NCBI RefSeq assembly: GCF_010727605.1
Contig: NZ_AP022568.1
Coordinates: forward strand, 1,798,001 to 1,862,000
DNA: 64,000 nucleotides
Direction: 5' to 3'
Source of the DNA: Mycobacterium simiae
GTDB taxonomy: Bacteria; Actinomycetota; Actinomycetes; Mycobacteriales; Mycobacteriaceae
Shown here: positions 43,695 to 53,079 of the stretch, piece after piece
Layout of the letters: each line of letters opens with the position of its first letter
Numbering within the stretch: the first letter of the stretch is position 1
Made by a program: the position numbers and the translations under genes
Notes under the pieces: model-generated
The model's input: the letters and a program-made list of their open reading frames with translations, nothing else
Databases searched by the model: none
Told to the model about the DNA's origin: nothing

Positions 43695-44684
43695 TCAGCC
43701 CACGCCGGCATACGAATGCAGGCCCACGGTGACCAGGTTAACGAAGAACAGATTGAAGACCATCGCCACGAATCCGACCACGTTGATCCAGGCGGCCTTG
43801 CGGTCCCGCCAGCCCGCGGTCGACCGGGCGTGCAGGTATGCCGCGTAGACCACCCACGCGATGAAAGACACCGTTTCCTTGGGGTCCCAGCCCCAGTACC
43901 GGCCCCAGGCCTCCTCGGCCCAGATGGCCCCGAAGATCACCCCGAACCCGAACACCGGGAACGCGAAGATAGTGGTCCGGTAGGCGATGCGGTCCAGGGT
44001 CTGCGCGTCGGGCAACCGCCGCACCAGCCGGCCCAGGGGACGCTCGGGTTCGTCGTCGGCGGCCGGTTCCCCGAGCGGGGAGGTGCGCAGCAAGAACAGG
44101 ATGCTGGCGACACCGGCGACCAGAAAGACGCCGGAGCCCAGACTGACCACCGAGACGTGGATGGGCAGCCAATAGGACTGCAAGGCCGGCATCACGGGCG
44201 CGGCGTTGGTGTAGAGCCAGCGACCGGAGACGGTAAGCAGGATCAGCACCGGCAGCAGCAGGAACACCCACAGCGGCCGAAATTGCGGACGGCGCAGCAC
44301 AACCGCGCCGGCGATCAAGCCGCACAGGCAGGTGAGGTTGATGAACTCGTACATGTTGCCCCACGGCACCCGCATGGTGGCCAGGCCGCGCAGCACCAGG
44401 CAGATGAACAGCAGGCCGATGCCGAGGTATGCGACCGCCAGCCCGGCCCGACCAACGCGTTCGTCGAGCGGCCGTCCCGAGCCGTCGTCGACAATGCCGG
44501 GGATGGCACTGTCGGCGCTGACTCCGCCGGCCAGGACCCGCGCCCGGCTGTCCGCCCGCCGGCCGCCGACGTAAGCCAGCTCGAACGCCAACAGCAGCAG
44601 CGCGACCACCAGCGCCACCACCGCCGAGGTGAACGCCCAATCGGAGTAGCGCGCCAGGCCGATGTTGACGTGCAGCGTGTTCAT
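43695..44684 (-). CDS. ccsB: Cytochrome c biogenesis protein CcsB (CcsA/ResC type)
   Basis: A 329-residue membrane protein with about eight helices. The tryptophan-rich WWD haem-handling motif reads WGRYWGWDPKET (residues 260-271), and candidate haem-ligand histidines lie near His176 and in YLHARS. With ResB it forms the System II haem lyase that attaches haem to CXXCH apocytochromes outside the membrane. ATG overlaps the resB stop as ATGA. Annotated ccsA/Rv0529 in M. tuberculosis. Confidence 0.94.
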   Translation of the reverse strand: MNTLHVNIGLARYSDWAFTSAVVALVVALLLLAFELAYVGGRRADSRARVLAGGVSADSAIPGIVDDGSGRPLDERVGRAGLAVAYLGIGLLFICLVLRGLATMRVPWGNMYEFINLTCLCGLIAGAVVLRRPQFRPLWVFLLLPVLILLTVSGRWLYTNAAPVMPALQSYWLPIHVSVVSLGSGVFLVAGVASILFLLRTSPLGEPAADDEPERPLGRLVRRLPDAQTLDRIAYRTTIFAFPVFGFGVIFGAIWAEEAWGRYWGWDPKETVSFIAWVVYAAYLHARSTAGWRDRKAAWINVVGFVAMVFNLFFVNLVTVGLHSYAGVG

Positions 44685-46372
44685 GTGACGTCCACCTGAG
44701 AGCTCCTTCGGGACGCTGGGTCGTCGGCCCGGCCTGCGCCGGAGTCGAGGCCGGTCAACAAGCGTGCGGTGAGTTTCTCGAACTCGTCGCCCCACCCGGA
44801 GTTGTCGGTGCGGGCCAAACCGCCCAGCTCGACGTTCACCGTACCGGGAGCCGCTGCGGGGACGTCCGCCCCGCCTGCCGGGACCGCGGTCAGGCGGACC
44901 CATATTCGGCGCCGACGCACCAGCAGTGACACCAGCAGGCCGGCCATCATCGTGATCGCGAAGACCAGCACCCACACCTGACCTGGATCGTGGGAGACCT
45001 GCAGGTTGACGAACGGCACGGCCCCGTCGAAGCGGATGACGGTGCCCGCGGCCGGACCCTGGTCGAGCCGCACCTGTTGGCCGGCACGCAGGTTCACCCG
45101 CTTCTCCTTGGTCAGCCGGCCCTGCTCGATCAGCCGGTGGTCGAGGGTGAACAGCGACTGCGGGCGCCCGGTATCCAGGCCGGTGTCGCCCCGGTAGATG
45201 TCGATGGCCACCGCGGGGTTGTTCAGCGCCGGGAACCGCGACGACAGCAGGGTGCCGTCCAGTTGCTCGGTGGGTGCCAGCAGCCCCTGGATCGCGATCT
45301 CGTGTTGGCGACGCTCGGCCGCGCTCGGGTAGCTGCCGGCAGGCGGGTCGATGCGCACCACACCGGAGGAGAGCAGGGTCTGCGGGTTGTCGGGCCGCCA
45401 CTGCACGGTCGAGGTCCGTTGCTGCCCGTCGGGGAAGGTGACGGTGAAGCTGGGCGCATAGCCGTGCCCCTGCAGGTACACCCGGTCACCGCCGACCCGC
45501 AGCGGGTGGTTGACCTCGAGGCGGTACGGCCGCCAAGTGCCCGCGGCCAGGTCGGCGCCGTCCTGGTAGTCGATGTCGGCCGCAAACGACGTGGCCTGCC
45601 CGGACGGCAGGTAGTGCGACTGAAAATTGTTGACCCGCAAGCAGATTGGATGCAGCGATGTACCGTCGACGGTGTTGCCGGCGCGGAACGAGTCGAACGC
45701 GGCCGGCGAGGCCGAACAGAACCCCGGGCCGCCGTCGGCGATGACGATCACGTTGCCCTCGTAACCGAACAGCTTGCCGACGGCCACCGCGACCAGCAGG
45801 CCCAGCAGCGAGAAATGGAAGACGATGTTGCCGAACTCGCGCAGGTAGCCCTTCTCGGCCGACACCTCGACAGTTTCGGGGACAGTTTCGGGGACCGTTT
45901 CGGTGCCGCCGTGGTGGCGGATCGCGGTGCGCCAACCGTGCAGCCGCCCGGCGATCGTGTTGGCGACGGCATTCAGGTCAGCCTCGTCGGCCCGCGTCAG
46001 CGTCGCCTCGGCGTGCTTGGGCAGCCGAGCCAGATTGCGGGGGGCGGCGACGGGGGTGGCCCGCAGGCTGCGGGCATGCTCGAGCATCCGCGGGGTCAGG
46101 CAGCCGACCAGCGAGACGAACAGCAGCACGTAGATGGCGGTGAACCAGAAGCTGGAGAACACCTCGAAGGCCTGCACCCGATCCAGCCAGGGCCCGATCG
46201 TCGGATGCGCGGCCAGGTACTCATCGACCTTGCCGGCGTTGAGGCTGCGCTGCGGCAACAACGCGCCGGGAATCGCGCCGAGCGCCAGCAGGCACAGCAG
46301 CACCAACGCGGTGCCCATCGAGGTCAACGCGCGCCAGGTGTTACGCAGGTACGCCAGTGCCAGCGGGATCAA
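44681..46372 (-). CDS. resB: ResB-like cytochrome c biogenesis protein
   Basis: A 563-residue System II component from a TTG at 46372; an ATG at 46432 would add 20 residues and overlap ccdA by 64 bases. The TTG overlaps the ccdA stop as TTGA, the same 4-base coupling used throughout this operon, so I prefer it. Helices occur near the N-terminus (LVLLCLLALGAIPGALLP; YVLLFVSLVGCL), in the middle (HFSLLGLLVAVAVGKLFG) and near the C-terminus (VWVLVFAITMMAGLLVSLLV). A large extracytoplasmic domain lies between. A three-unit ETVP repeat is inserted before the third helix. Counterpart: Rv0528. Confidence 0.92.
   Translation of the reverse strand: MIPLALAYLRNTWRALTSMGTALVLLCLLALGAIPGALLPQRSLNAGKVDEYLAAHPTIGPWLDRVQAFEVFSSFWFTAIYVLLFVSLVGCLTPRMLEHARSLRATPVAAPRNLARLPKHAEATLTRADEADLNAVANTIAGRLHGWRTAIRHHGGTETVPETVPETVEVSAEKGYLREFGNIVFHFSLLGLLVAVAVGKLFGYEGNVIVIADGGPGFCSASPAAFDSFRAGNTVDGTSLHPICLRVNNFQSHYLPSGQATSFAADIDYQDGADLAAGTWRPYRLEVNHPLRVGGDRVYLQGHGYAPSFTVTFPDGQQRTSTVQWRPDNPQTLLSSGVVRIDPPAGSYPSAAERRQHEIAIQGLLAPTEQLDGTLLSSRFPALNNPAVAIDIYRGDTGLDTGRPQSLFTLDHRLIEQGRLTKEKRVNLRAGQQVRLDQGPAAGTVIRFDGAVPFVNLQVSHDPGQVWVLVFAITMMAGLLVSLLVRRRRIWVRLTAVPAGGADVPAAAPGTVNVELGGLARTDNSGWGDEFEKLTARLLTGLDSGAGRADDPASRRSSQVDVT
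45870..45905. repeat. 12-bp tandem repeat within resB
   Basis: Three 12-bp units (ACAGTTTCGGGG, ACAGTTTCGGGG and a diverged copy) encode ETVP-ETVP-ETVE on the minus strand. In-frame copy-number variation would not break the gene. Confidence 0.65.
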
Positions 46373-47148
46373 ATCGGCAACCTCACGTCCGACACGAAGG
46401 CGTCGCGTACCCAGGAGATGAAGTCGTTCCACACCCCGGTGACCAGCAGCACGCCGACCGCGATCAGCAGCGCACCGCCGAAGACCTGGATGCTTCGGCT
46501 GTGCCGTCGCAGCCAGCCCAGCCCGGCGACCGCTCGCGCCGAACCGAACGCCAGCAGCACGAACGGGATGCCCAACCCCAGGCAGTAGGCGATCACCAGC
46601 AGAATCCCGCGAGCGATGTTCGCCCCCTCAGTCGCCGAGGCCACGGTGACCACGCCGGTCAGCGTCGGCCCCAGGCACGGCGTCCAGCCGAGCGCGAACA
46701 CCGCGCCCAGCACCGGGGCCCCGGCGACGGTCGTCAGCTGCTGCGGGCTGAACCGGAGCTGGCGCTGCAGGACCGGGATCAGACCGACGAACACCAGCCC
46801 CATCACGATGGTCAGCACGCCCCCGACCCGCTGCAGCAGCAGCTGGTTGGTGATCAGCGTCGTCGTCATGCCGAGCACGGCCACGGTCCCCAGCACGAAC
46901 ACCGCGGTGAAGCCGGCGACGAACAGCAGCGCCGACCCCGCGACTCGCCACCGGCCCGCCGGCACAGCTTCGACCACACCGTGTTCCGGCTGCTCGCCGA
47001 CACCTACCACCGCGGCCAGATACGACAGATAGCCGGGCACCAGCGGCACCACGCACGGCGAGGCGAAAGACACCAGGCCCGCCAGCACGCAGGCGCCCAG
47101 CGCCAGCAGCAACGGCCCGGCGGCCGCGGTGTGCGCGAACCCGGTCAT
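46369..47148 (-). CDS. ccdA: Cytochrome c-type biogenesis protein CcdA
   Basis: A 259-residue DsbD-beta-like membrane protein with six helices. One cysteine lies in helix 1 (SFASPCVVPLVPGYLSY, Cys32) and the partner in helix 4 (GWTPCLGPTLTG, Cys158). It passes reducing electrons across the membrane to thioredoxin-like proteins that keep apocytochrome c CXXCH thiols reduced. The ATG overlaps the stop of the thioredoxin-like gene. Counterpart: Rv0527. Confidence 0.96.
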   Translation of the reverse strand: MTGFAHTAAAGPLLLALGACVLAGLVSFASPCVVPLVPGYLSYLAAVVGVGEQPEHGVVEAVPAGRWRVAGSALLFVAGFTAVFVLGTVAVLGMTTTLITNQLLLQRVGGVLTIVMGLVFVGLIPVLQRQLRFSPQQLTTVAGAPVLGAVFALGWTPCLGPTLTGVVTVASATEGANIARGILLVIAYCLGLGIPFVLLAFGSARAVAGLGWLRRHSRSIQVFGGALLIAVGVLLVTGVWNDFISWVRDAFVSDVRLPI

Positions 47149-47789
47149 CGCGACGAACCCGGCTGTTCCGAGGTCTTCAGGCCCGGCGGTGCCTCCCGGG
47201 TCAACCCCTGCACGACGGGCTGCAGGTCGGAGGCCAGCAGCTCGCGCAGAAATACCGCCGCCACCCGGTGTTGCCGATCCAGCACCAGCGTGGACGGGAT
47301 GACGGTGGTGGGGTATTTGCCGCCGAAGGCGATCAGTGTGCGCATGGCCGGGTCGTAGATCGACGGGTAGGTCACGGCGCGATCGTTGACGAAGTCCAGG
47401 GCGGCCTGCCGGTTGTTGTCGCGGACGTCGATGCCCAGAAACGACGCCCCGGAGCCCCGGGTGGCGTCGTAGGCCTGCTGCAATTGGGTGACCTCGGCGC
47501 GGCACGGTCCGCACCACTGTCCCCAAACGTTGATGACGACGACGTTGCCCGCGAAGATCGGGTCATCCAACGACAGCGTGTGCGACGGGTCGGCCAGGTC
47601 GGGCCCAGACAGCGGCCCGGGCCGGCCGCGGCTGGCGGGCGGGTCGTAACGGATGTCGGTCTTGCCGCCGGGCGAGACGAATTCGAAGGTGCCGCCCTGG
47701 GCGACGGCGTCGTGACCGGCCGAGCAGCCGGTCAGCAATCCGGAGATCGCCAACACCGCCCCGGCGAGCACCGGCCACCGTCGGCTCAT
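47145..47789 (-). CDS. Thioredoxin-like lipoprotein (ResA type)
   Basis: A 214-residue lipoprotein. Signal peptide with lipobox ISGLLTGC (Cys22) anchors it outside the membrane. A TlpA/ResA-like thioredoxin domain has WGQWCGPCRAEV (Cys93, Cys96) and the cis-Pro region VIPSTLVLD. It is the expected partner of CcdA for reduction of apocytochrome c before haem ligation. ATGA overlaps on both sides place it firmly in the hemL-ccsB operon. Counterpart: Rv0526. Confidence 0.94.
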   Translation of the reverse strand: MSRRWPVLAGAVLAISGLLTGCSAGHDAVAQGGTFEFVSPGGKTDIRYDPPASRGRPGPLSGPDLADPSHTLSLDDPIFAGNVVVINVWGQWCGPCRAEVTQLQQAYDATRGSGASFLGIDVRDNNRQAALDFVNDRAVTYPSIYDPAMRTLIAFGGKYPTTVIPSTLVLDRQHRVAAVFLRELLASDLQPVVQGLTREAPPGLKTSEQPGSSR

Positions 47790-48391
47790 GGCGCCGGTCG
47801 GGAGTATTCGACGTCCACCAGCCGGTCGCCCTCGTAGACCAGGGTGGTCAGCGAGGCGAGGTCGCATTCGCGTCGCCGCGGATCGTGCCATAGCCGGCGG
47901 CCGGTCAGGTGCAGCCGCAGCGTCCACACCGGCAGTTGGTGGCTGACGCACACCACTTCGTGGCCGGCGCCGCGGGCGCGGGCCTTGTCCACCGCGGTCG
48001 CCATCCGGTCGGCGATCTCACGGTAGGGCTCCCCCCAGGACGGTCGCAGCGGGTTGCGCAGCTGCCACCACACCCGCGGGTCCCGCCACGCCCCGTCGCC
48101 GGGGCTGACCCGGCGGCCCTCGAAGAAGTTCGCCGATTCGATCAGATCGGGATCGGTGTCGATGGTCAGCCCGTGCTTGTCCGCGATGGGCGCGGCGGTC
48201 TCCTGGGCCCGCTGCAGGGGGGAGGCGATGACCGCGACGATGTCGCGCCCGGCCAGCGCGTCGGCCACCGCCTGCGCCTGCGCCCTGCCCCGCTCGGACA
48301 GGTGGAACCCAGGCAGCCGCCCGTAGAGGATGCCGTCGGGATTGTGCACTTCGCCGTGCCGCATCACGTGCACGCGGGTTTGTTCGGCCAT
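47786..48391 (-). CDS. Histidine phosphatase (phosphoglycerate mutase family)
   Basis: A 201-residue histidine-phosphatase-superfamily enzyme. RHGE motif at residues 11-14 (catalytic His12), Arg in SPLQRAQETA, Glu in the FFEGRRV region and second His in CVSHQLPVW. The family includes phosphoglycerate mutases and phosphatases of small phosphorylated metabolites; true substrate unknown. The start shares one base with the hemL stop (TGATG). Counterpart: Rv0525. Confidence 0.9.
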   Translation of the reverse strand: MAEQTRVHVMRHGEVHNPDGILYGRLPGFHLSERGRAQAQAVADALAGRDIVAVIASPLQRAQETAAPIADKHGLTIDTDPDLIESANFFEGRRVSPGDGAWRDPRVWWQLRNPLRPSWGEPYREIADRMATAVDKARARGAGHEVVCVSHQLPVWTLRLHLTGRRLWHDPRRRECDLASLTTLVYEGDRLVDVEYSRPAP

Positions 48392-49785
48392 CAGGACTTC
48401 GCCTCGGTGGCGCTGGCGGCCGCGCGGGCGGCGCCGGGCAGCGCCTCCGCGATGCGCTCGAACGCGGTGTCGTCGAGGGCGGTCGAGACGAACCACGCCT
48501 CGAAGGCGCTGCACGGCGGGTACACGCCCGCGTCCAGCAGGGCGTGGAAGAACGGCGGATAACGCCAGGTCTGGCTGGCGCGCGCGGAGGCGAAGTCGGT
48601 GACCGGGGTGTCGGTGAAGAACACACTGAGCATGTTGCCGGCCCGCGAAATCTGGTGCGGCACACTGGCATTGGTCAGCGATTCAGTGAACAGCCCGGCG
48701 AGTCGGTCGGCGTTGGCGTTCAGCGTGGCGTAGCCGGCGTCATCGGCGGCGCGCAGCGTGGCCAGACCGGCGGCCATCGCGACGGGGTTCCCGGACAGCG
48801 TGCCGGCCTGATACACCGGCCCCAGCGGTGCCAGCCGTTCCATCACCTCGGCCCGTCCACCGAACGCGGCGGCCGGCAGCCCGCCGCTCATCACCTTGCC
48901 GAAGGTGAACAGGTCGGCGGCGACCGGATCGATTCCGTACCAACCACTTCGGCTGACCCGGAAGCCCGTCATCACTTCGTCGATGATCAGCAGCGCGCCG
49001 TGCTCGGCGGTGATCGCACGCAACGCCGCGTTGTAGCCCGGTGCCGGCGGGACGACACCCATGTTGCCGGGGCTGGCCTCGGTGATCACCGCGGCGATCT
49101 GATCGCCGAACTGGGCGAAGGTCTCCCGGACCGTGTCAATGTTGTTGTAGGGCAACACGATGGTGTCGGCCGCGGCGGCGCCGGTGACGCCGGGCGTAGA
49201 CGGCAGACCCCGTGGCGATCGCAACCCCGGCGGAGCCGGGCGCGACGCATCGTCACACAAACCCAGCGTCGCCACCCCGGAGCCCGCGTCGGCGAGCAGC
49301 GCGTCTACGTGCCCGTGGTAGCAACCGGAGAACTTGATGATCTTGGCCCGGCCGGTGAAACCGCGAGCCAGCCGCACCGCGCTCATGGTGGCCTCGGTGC
49401 CAGAGTTCACGAAGCGAAGCAGCTCGACCGGGGCGACCCGGTCGATGATCGCGGTGGCCAGCTCGGTCTCCCGCGGCGTCGGCGCCCCGAACGACAATCC
49501 CGTCGCGGCCGCCCGGGTGACGGCATCGACCACGGCCGGGTGCGCGTGGCCGAGGATCATGGGTCCCCACGAGCAGACCAGGTCGACGTAGCGGTTGCCG
49601 TCGGCGTCGGTGAGCCAGCAGCCCTTCGCCTCGGTGATGAAGCGCGGCGTCCCGCCGACCGCGGTGAAGGCCCGCACCGGCGAGTTCACGCCACCGGGGA
49701 TGACCGCGCATGCGTCGGAGAAGAGCTGCGCCGACGCCGTCACCGCGCCCCGGGTGCGGGCGATTGCCTGGTCACTGCTAGCCAT
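48391..49785 (-). CDS. hemL: Glutamate-1-semialdehyde 2,1-aminomutase HemL
   Basis: A 464-residue class III PLP aminotransferase making 5-aminolevulinate in the C5 haem pathway. Pyridoxal Lys297 is in [20 protein letters not shown], with [16 protein letters not shown] and [13 protein letters not shown] near it. The loop at about residues 175-200 ([19 protein letters not shown]) is longer than in E. coli, as is usual in mycobacteria. It heads the cytochrome c operon, linking haem supply to haem use. Counterpart: Rv0524. Confidence 0.97.
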   Translation of the reverse strand: MASSDQAIARTRGAVTASAQLFSDACAVIPGGVNSPVRAFTAVGGTPRFITEAKGCWLTDADGNRYVDLVCSWGPMILGHAHPAVVDAVTRAAATGLSFGAPTPRETELATAIIDRVAPVELLRFVNSGTEATMSAVRLARGFTGRAKIIKFSGCYHGHVDALLADAGSGVATLGLCDDASRPAPPGLRSPRGLPSTPGVTGAAAADTIVLPYNNIDTVRETFAQFGDQIAAVITEASPGNMGVVPPAPGYNAALRAITAEHGALLIIDEVMTGFRVSRSGWYGIDPVAADLFTFGKVMSGGLPAAAFGGRAEVMERLAPLGPVYQAGTLSGNPVAMAAGLATLRAADDAGYATLNANADRLAGLFTESLTNASVPHQISRAGNMLSVFFTDTPVTDFASARASQTWRYPPFFHALLDAGVYPPCSAFEAWFVSTALDDTAFERIAEALPGAARAAASATEAKS

Positions 49786-49851
49786 GCGACCAGTGTTCCA
49801 GCCTCAGCGAGGCGACCAACTACAGGGTGTAAGACTCGACGCCGCATCTTG

Positions 49852-50280
49852 ATGTCACCCGCGCCGGACGAGTTGGATGAGATTATGCAACTTCCGCAGC
49901 GGCTGGCCCGGTTCAACCGGCACGTCACCAACCCGATTCAACGGCTGTGGGCCGGCTGGGCCCCCGCGTACGCCATCATCGAGCACACCGGACGAAAGTC
50001 CGGCAAGCACTTCCGCACCCCGGTGAGTGCGTTCGACGCCACCGTCGACGGCAAGCCCGCAATCGCGGTGCTGCTGACCTACGGTCCCGACCGGGACTGG
50101 CTGAAGAACCTCAAGGCGGCGGGCGGCGGGCAGATGCGCCGCCACGGCAAGACGTTCGGCATTTCCGCCCCGCAGATCGTCAGCCGCGACGAAGCCGCCG
50201 CGCAGGTGAGCAACGGGGTGCGCAGGGTGTTCGCCCGGCTGCCGTTCGAGCAGGCGGCGCTCTTCACAAAGACGGGTTAA
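49852..50280 (+). CDS. Deazaflavin (F420)-dependent nitroreductase family protein (Rv0523c type)
   Basis: A 142-residue split-barrel protein of the DDN/DUF385 family. AYAIIEHTGRKSGKHFRTPVSAF and LLTYGPDRDWLKNLKAAGGGQM are the F420-site strands. ATG 49852 gives MSPAPDELDE; the open frame upstream is hemL antisense. It is the second F420-type gene in the window. The stop TAA shares TTAA with the convergent gabP stop. It is divergent from hemL across 66 bases. Confidence 0.86.
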   Translation: MSPAPDELDEIMQLPQRLARFNRHVTNPIQRLWAGWAPAYAIIEHTGRKSGKHFRTPVSAFDATVDGKPAIAVLLTYGPDRDWLKNLKAAGGGQMRRHGKTFGISAPQIVSRDEAAAQVSNGVRRVFARLPFEQAALFTKTG

Positions 50281-51677
50281 CCGGCTCGGCCCCGGCGGCG
50301 GCGGTGGATGAGGACGTAGATCGCCAGCACCACTGCCCACGACAGCAGACTCAGCCACAGCTGGCTGCGTGCCGAGGAGTCGAACGCCATTCCCACCAGC
50401 ACCGCGGTGATGCCGGCCAGCGTGAGGATCGACAGCACCGGGAAAAACCACATCTTCACCCGCAGCTGCGCGGTCGGGGTGCGGCGGCGCAGCAGAATTT
50501 GCGACAGCGCGATCAGCCAGTAGACGAACAAGATGATTGCGCCCGAGGAGTTGAGCAGGAAGAGAAACACCGTGTGCGGCGCCAGCCACGCCATGATGAC
50601 GCAGAGGAACCCGATCGCCGACGAGCCCAAGATGGCAAGGTGCGGCACCCCGCGGCGGCTGAGTTTGACCAGCCGCAGCGGCGCCTCGTGCCGGTCGGCG
50701 AGGACGAACAGCATGCGTGAGGCCGTGTAGAGGCCGGAGTTCAGGCAGGACAGCACCGCGGTCAGCACGACCGCATTCATCACCTGATCCGCACCGGGCA
50801 GCCCCAGCTGCTTGAACGCGGCGACGTACGGCGAGGCGCCCGGTTCCACCGAATTCCACGGCAGCATCGCGACGAGCAGGAACACCGAACCGACGAAGAA
50901 AATCCCGATCCGTGCGACCACCGACCTGGTCGCCCGCTGCACGGCCCGCACGGGGTCGCGGCTCTCGGCCGCGGCGACGGTGACGATCTCCGCACCCACC
51001 ATGGAGAAGATCACCACGACGATCGCGGCGAAGACGGCGCCGACGCCGTTGGAAAAGAAGCCGCCGTGGGCGGTCAGGTTGGCGAACCCGCCGCCGTGGC
51101 CGGGCCACAGCCCGAGCACGAACACCGTGCCGACGCCGAGGAAGACCGCGATGGTCGCGACTTTGATTCCGGCGAACCAGAATTCGAACTCGCCGAACGA
51201 GGTCACCGAGAACAGATTCGTCGCCGTCATCAACACCATCAGGCACAGCGACAACACCCACAGCGGGGCGTGGAACCAGTAGTTGAGGACCTTGCCGCCG
51301 GCGACGGCCTCGAACCCGACGACGATCACCCAGAAGTACCAATACAGCCAGCCCACCGAAAACCCGGCCCAGCCGCCCAGCGCCGCGCCCGCGTAGTCGG
51401 CGAATGAACCGGTCGACGGGTTCGCGGCCGCCATCTCGCCCAGCATCCGCATCACCAGCACGACCAGTACGCCGCACAGCGCGTAGGTCAGAAACGCGGC
51501 CGGCCCGGTATCGCCGATCACCACCCCGGACCCGACGAACAACCCGGCGCCGATCACCCCGCCGAGCGCGATCATGCTCAGCTGCCGCTGTGAAAGTCCT
51601 TGGCGCAGTTGATGATCGGACACCGACCGCGCGCTCGGGTCCTGGGCCTCGGCGGCTGGGCCCGGCGTGCGCGACAT
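50277..51677 (-). CDS. gabP: APC amino acid permease GabP type
   Basis: A 466-residue amino acid permease with about twelve helices, of the AAT/GABA permease group. LSMIALGGVIGAGLFVGSGVVI is the first helix with the substrate-binding GGVIGAGLF, followed by NPSTGSFADYAGAALGGWAGFSVGWLYWYFWV and IFSMVGAEIVTVAAAESRDPVRAVQRA. Annotated gabP (Rv0522) in M. tuberculosis; substrate, presumably a neutral amino acid or 4-aminobutyrate, is inferred by family. Confidence 0.92.
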   Translation of the reverse strand: MSRTPGPAAEAQDPSARSVSDHQLRQGLSQRQLSMIALGGVIGAGLFVGSGVVIGDTGPAAFLTYALCGVLVVLVMRMLGEMAAANPSTGSFADYAGAALGGWAGFSVGWLYWYFWVIVVGFEAVAGGKVLNYWFHAPLWVLSLCLMVLMTATNLFSVTSFGEFEFWFAGIKVATIAVFLGVGTVFVLGLWPGHGGGFANLTAHGGFFSNGVGAVFAAIVVVIFSMVGAEIVTVAAAESRDPVRAVQRATRSVVARIGIFFVGSVFLLVAMLPWNSVEPGASPYVAAFKQLGLPGADQVMNAVVLTAVLSCLNSGLYTASRMLFVLADRHEAPLRLVKLSRRGVPHLAILGSSAIGFLCVIMAWLAPHTVFLFLLNSSGAIILFVYWLIALSQILLRRRTPTAQLRVKMWFFPVLSILTLAGITAVLVGMAFDSSARSQLWLSLLSWAVVLAIYVLIHRRRRGRAG

Positions 51678-51724
51678 CCCCGGACGCTAGCCGGGTTCAC
51701 CCTCGGCAGCAACCGGCCGCTAGG

Positions 51725-53077
51725 TCAGAAGTACAGGTCCGCGTCGCGGATCAGCGCCGTGGCGATCACGCTGATCACCGCCGTCGCCACCAGATACCCG
51801 CACGCCAGCCACGGCGCACCGCCGACGGCCGCGATCAGCGCGGTCAGGATCATCGGAGTGACCCCGGAGGCGTACACCCCGGAGAACTGGTAGACGAACG
51901 ACAAGCCGGTATAACGGGTGCCGGTGGGATACAGCGACGAGTACAGGGTGCCCTGCGCCCCGTAGAACAGCGCGTGCACGACGCCGAACACCAAGACCAT
52001 CGCCAGCCCGAACCAGAGCAGGTTCCTGGTGCCGAACAAGGCGAACGCCGGGAACGCCGCGACCCCGTACAGGGCGACGCCAGCCAGATACACCCGGCGG
52101 GCGCCGTAGCGATCGGTCAGCGCTCCCGACACCGGCAGCAGCACCGCCATCAGCAGGGCGGCGATGGTCACCACGATCAGCACCGACACCTTGTTGAAGC
52201 CCAGCGCGCCGGTGGCATAGCTGATCGCGAAGACCCCCCAGGTGTTGAACGCCGAGCCCTCGGCCCAGCGAGACAGCAGTCCCAGCACCGTGTTTCGCCG
52301 GGAACGGGGTTCGCGGACGATGTCGCGGATCGGCACGGTGGCCGCGGCCTCCAGGTCGCGCAGCTGTCGAAACGCCGGGGTCTCGTCCACCCGCAGGCGC
52401 ACCAGCACGCCGATCACCACCAGCACGATGCTGAGCAGGAAGCCGATGCGCCAGCCGTACGCCAGAAACCGCGCCGGCCCCAGGGTCACCTGCAGAACCG
52501 CGAAGATGCCGGTGCCCAACGCCAGCCCCAGCGCCAGGCCGACCTGCGGGATGGCGCCGTAGCGGCCGCGCCGGTCGCCGGGGCTGTGTTCGACGGCCAG
52601 CAGCACCGCGCCGCCCCACTCACCGCCGAGCGCGAAGCCCTGCAGCACCCGCAGCGCCAGCAACAGGACCGGCGCCCAGGCCCCGATCTGGGCGGCCGTC
52701 GGTAGCGCCCCGATCAGCGCCGTCGCCCCACCCATGATCAGCATGGTCAACGCGAGGCTGCGCTTGCGCCCGATGCGGTCCCCGATGTGCCCGAACACCA
52801 GGCCGCCGATGGGCCGCATCACGAATCCGACCGCGAACGTCGCAAACGCCAGCAGTGTGCCGATCAGAGAACTGGCGTCGGGAAAGAACACCTTGTTGAA
52901 CACCAGGCCGGCGGCGGTCGCGTAGAGGAAAAAGTCGTACCACTCGACGGTGGTGCCCAGCAGGCTGGCCGCGACGACGGTGCGCAGGCGCCGACGGCGG
53001 TCTTCGTCGGACTCGTCGGCGGCCTCCGCTGCGGCCTCGCCCGCCGCTCCGGCCCCAGCGGGCAGGGTTGTCGCCAC
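51725..53077 (-). CDS. MFS transporter, metabolite:H+ symporter type
   Basis: A 450-residue, twelve-helix major facilitator of the MHS subgroup: GTTVEWYDFFLYATAAGLVFNKVFFP near the N-terminus, the loop motif GHIGDRIGRKRSL, and RVLQGFALGGEWGGAVLLAVEHSP. Members import organic acids such as alpha-ketoglutarate, proline/betaine or citrate. GTG 53077 is used, 2 bases after the stop of the monooxygenase gene, so the two form an operon. The cargo may be a substrate of that monooxygenase (inference). Absent from M. tuberculosis at this locus. Confidence 0.88.
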   Translation of the reverse strand: MATTLPAGAGAAGEAAAEAADESDEDRRRRLRTVVAASLLGTTVEWYDFFLYATAAGLVFNKVFFPDASSLIGTLLAFATFAVGFVMRPIGGLVFGHIGDRIGRKRSLALTMLIMGGATALIGALPTAAQIGAWAPVLLLALRVLQGFALGGEWGGAVLLAVEHSPGDRRGRYGAIPQVGLALGLALGTGIFAVLQVTLGPARFLAYGWRIGFLLSIVLVVIGVLVRLRVDETPAFRQLRDLEAAATVPIRDIVREPRSRRNTVLGLLSRWAEGSAFNTWGVFAISYATGALGFNKVSVLIVVTIAALLMAVLLPVSGALTDRYGARRVYLAGVALYGVAAFPAFALFGTRNLLWFGLAMVLVFGVVHALFYGAQGTLYSSLYPTGTRYTGLSFVYQFSGVYASGVTPMILTALIAAVGGAPWLACGYLVATAVISVIATALIRDADLYF

Positions 53078-53079
53078 GA

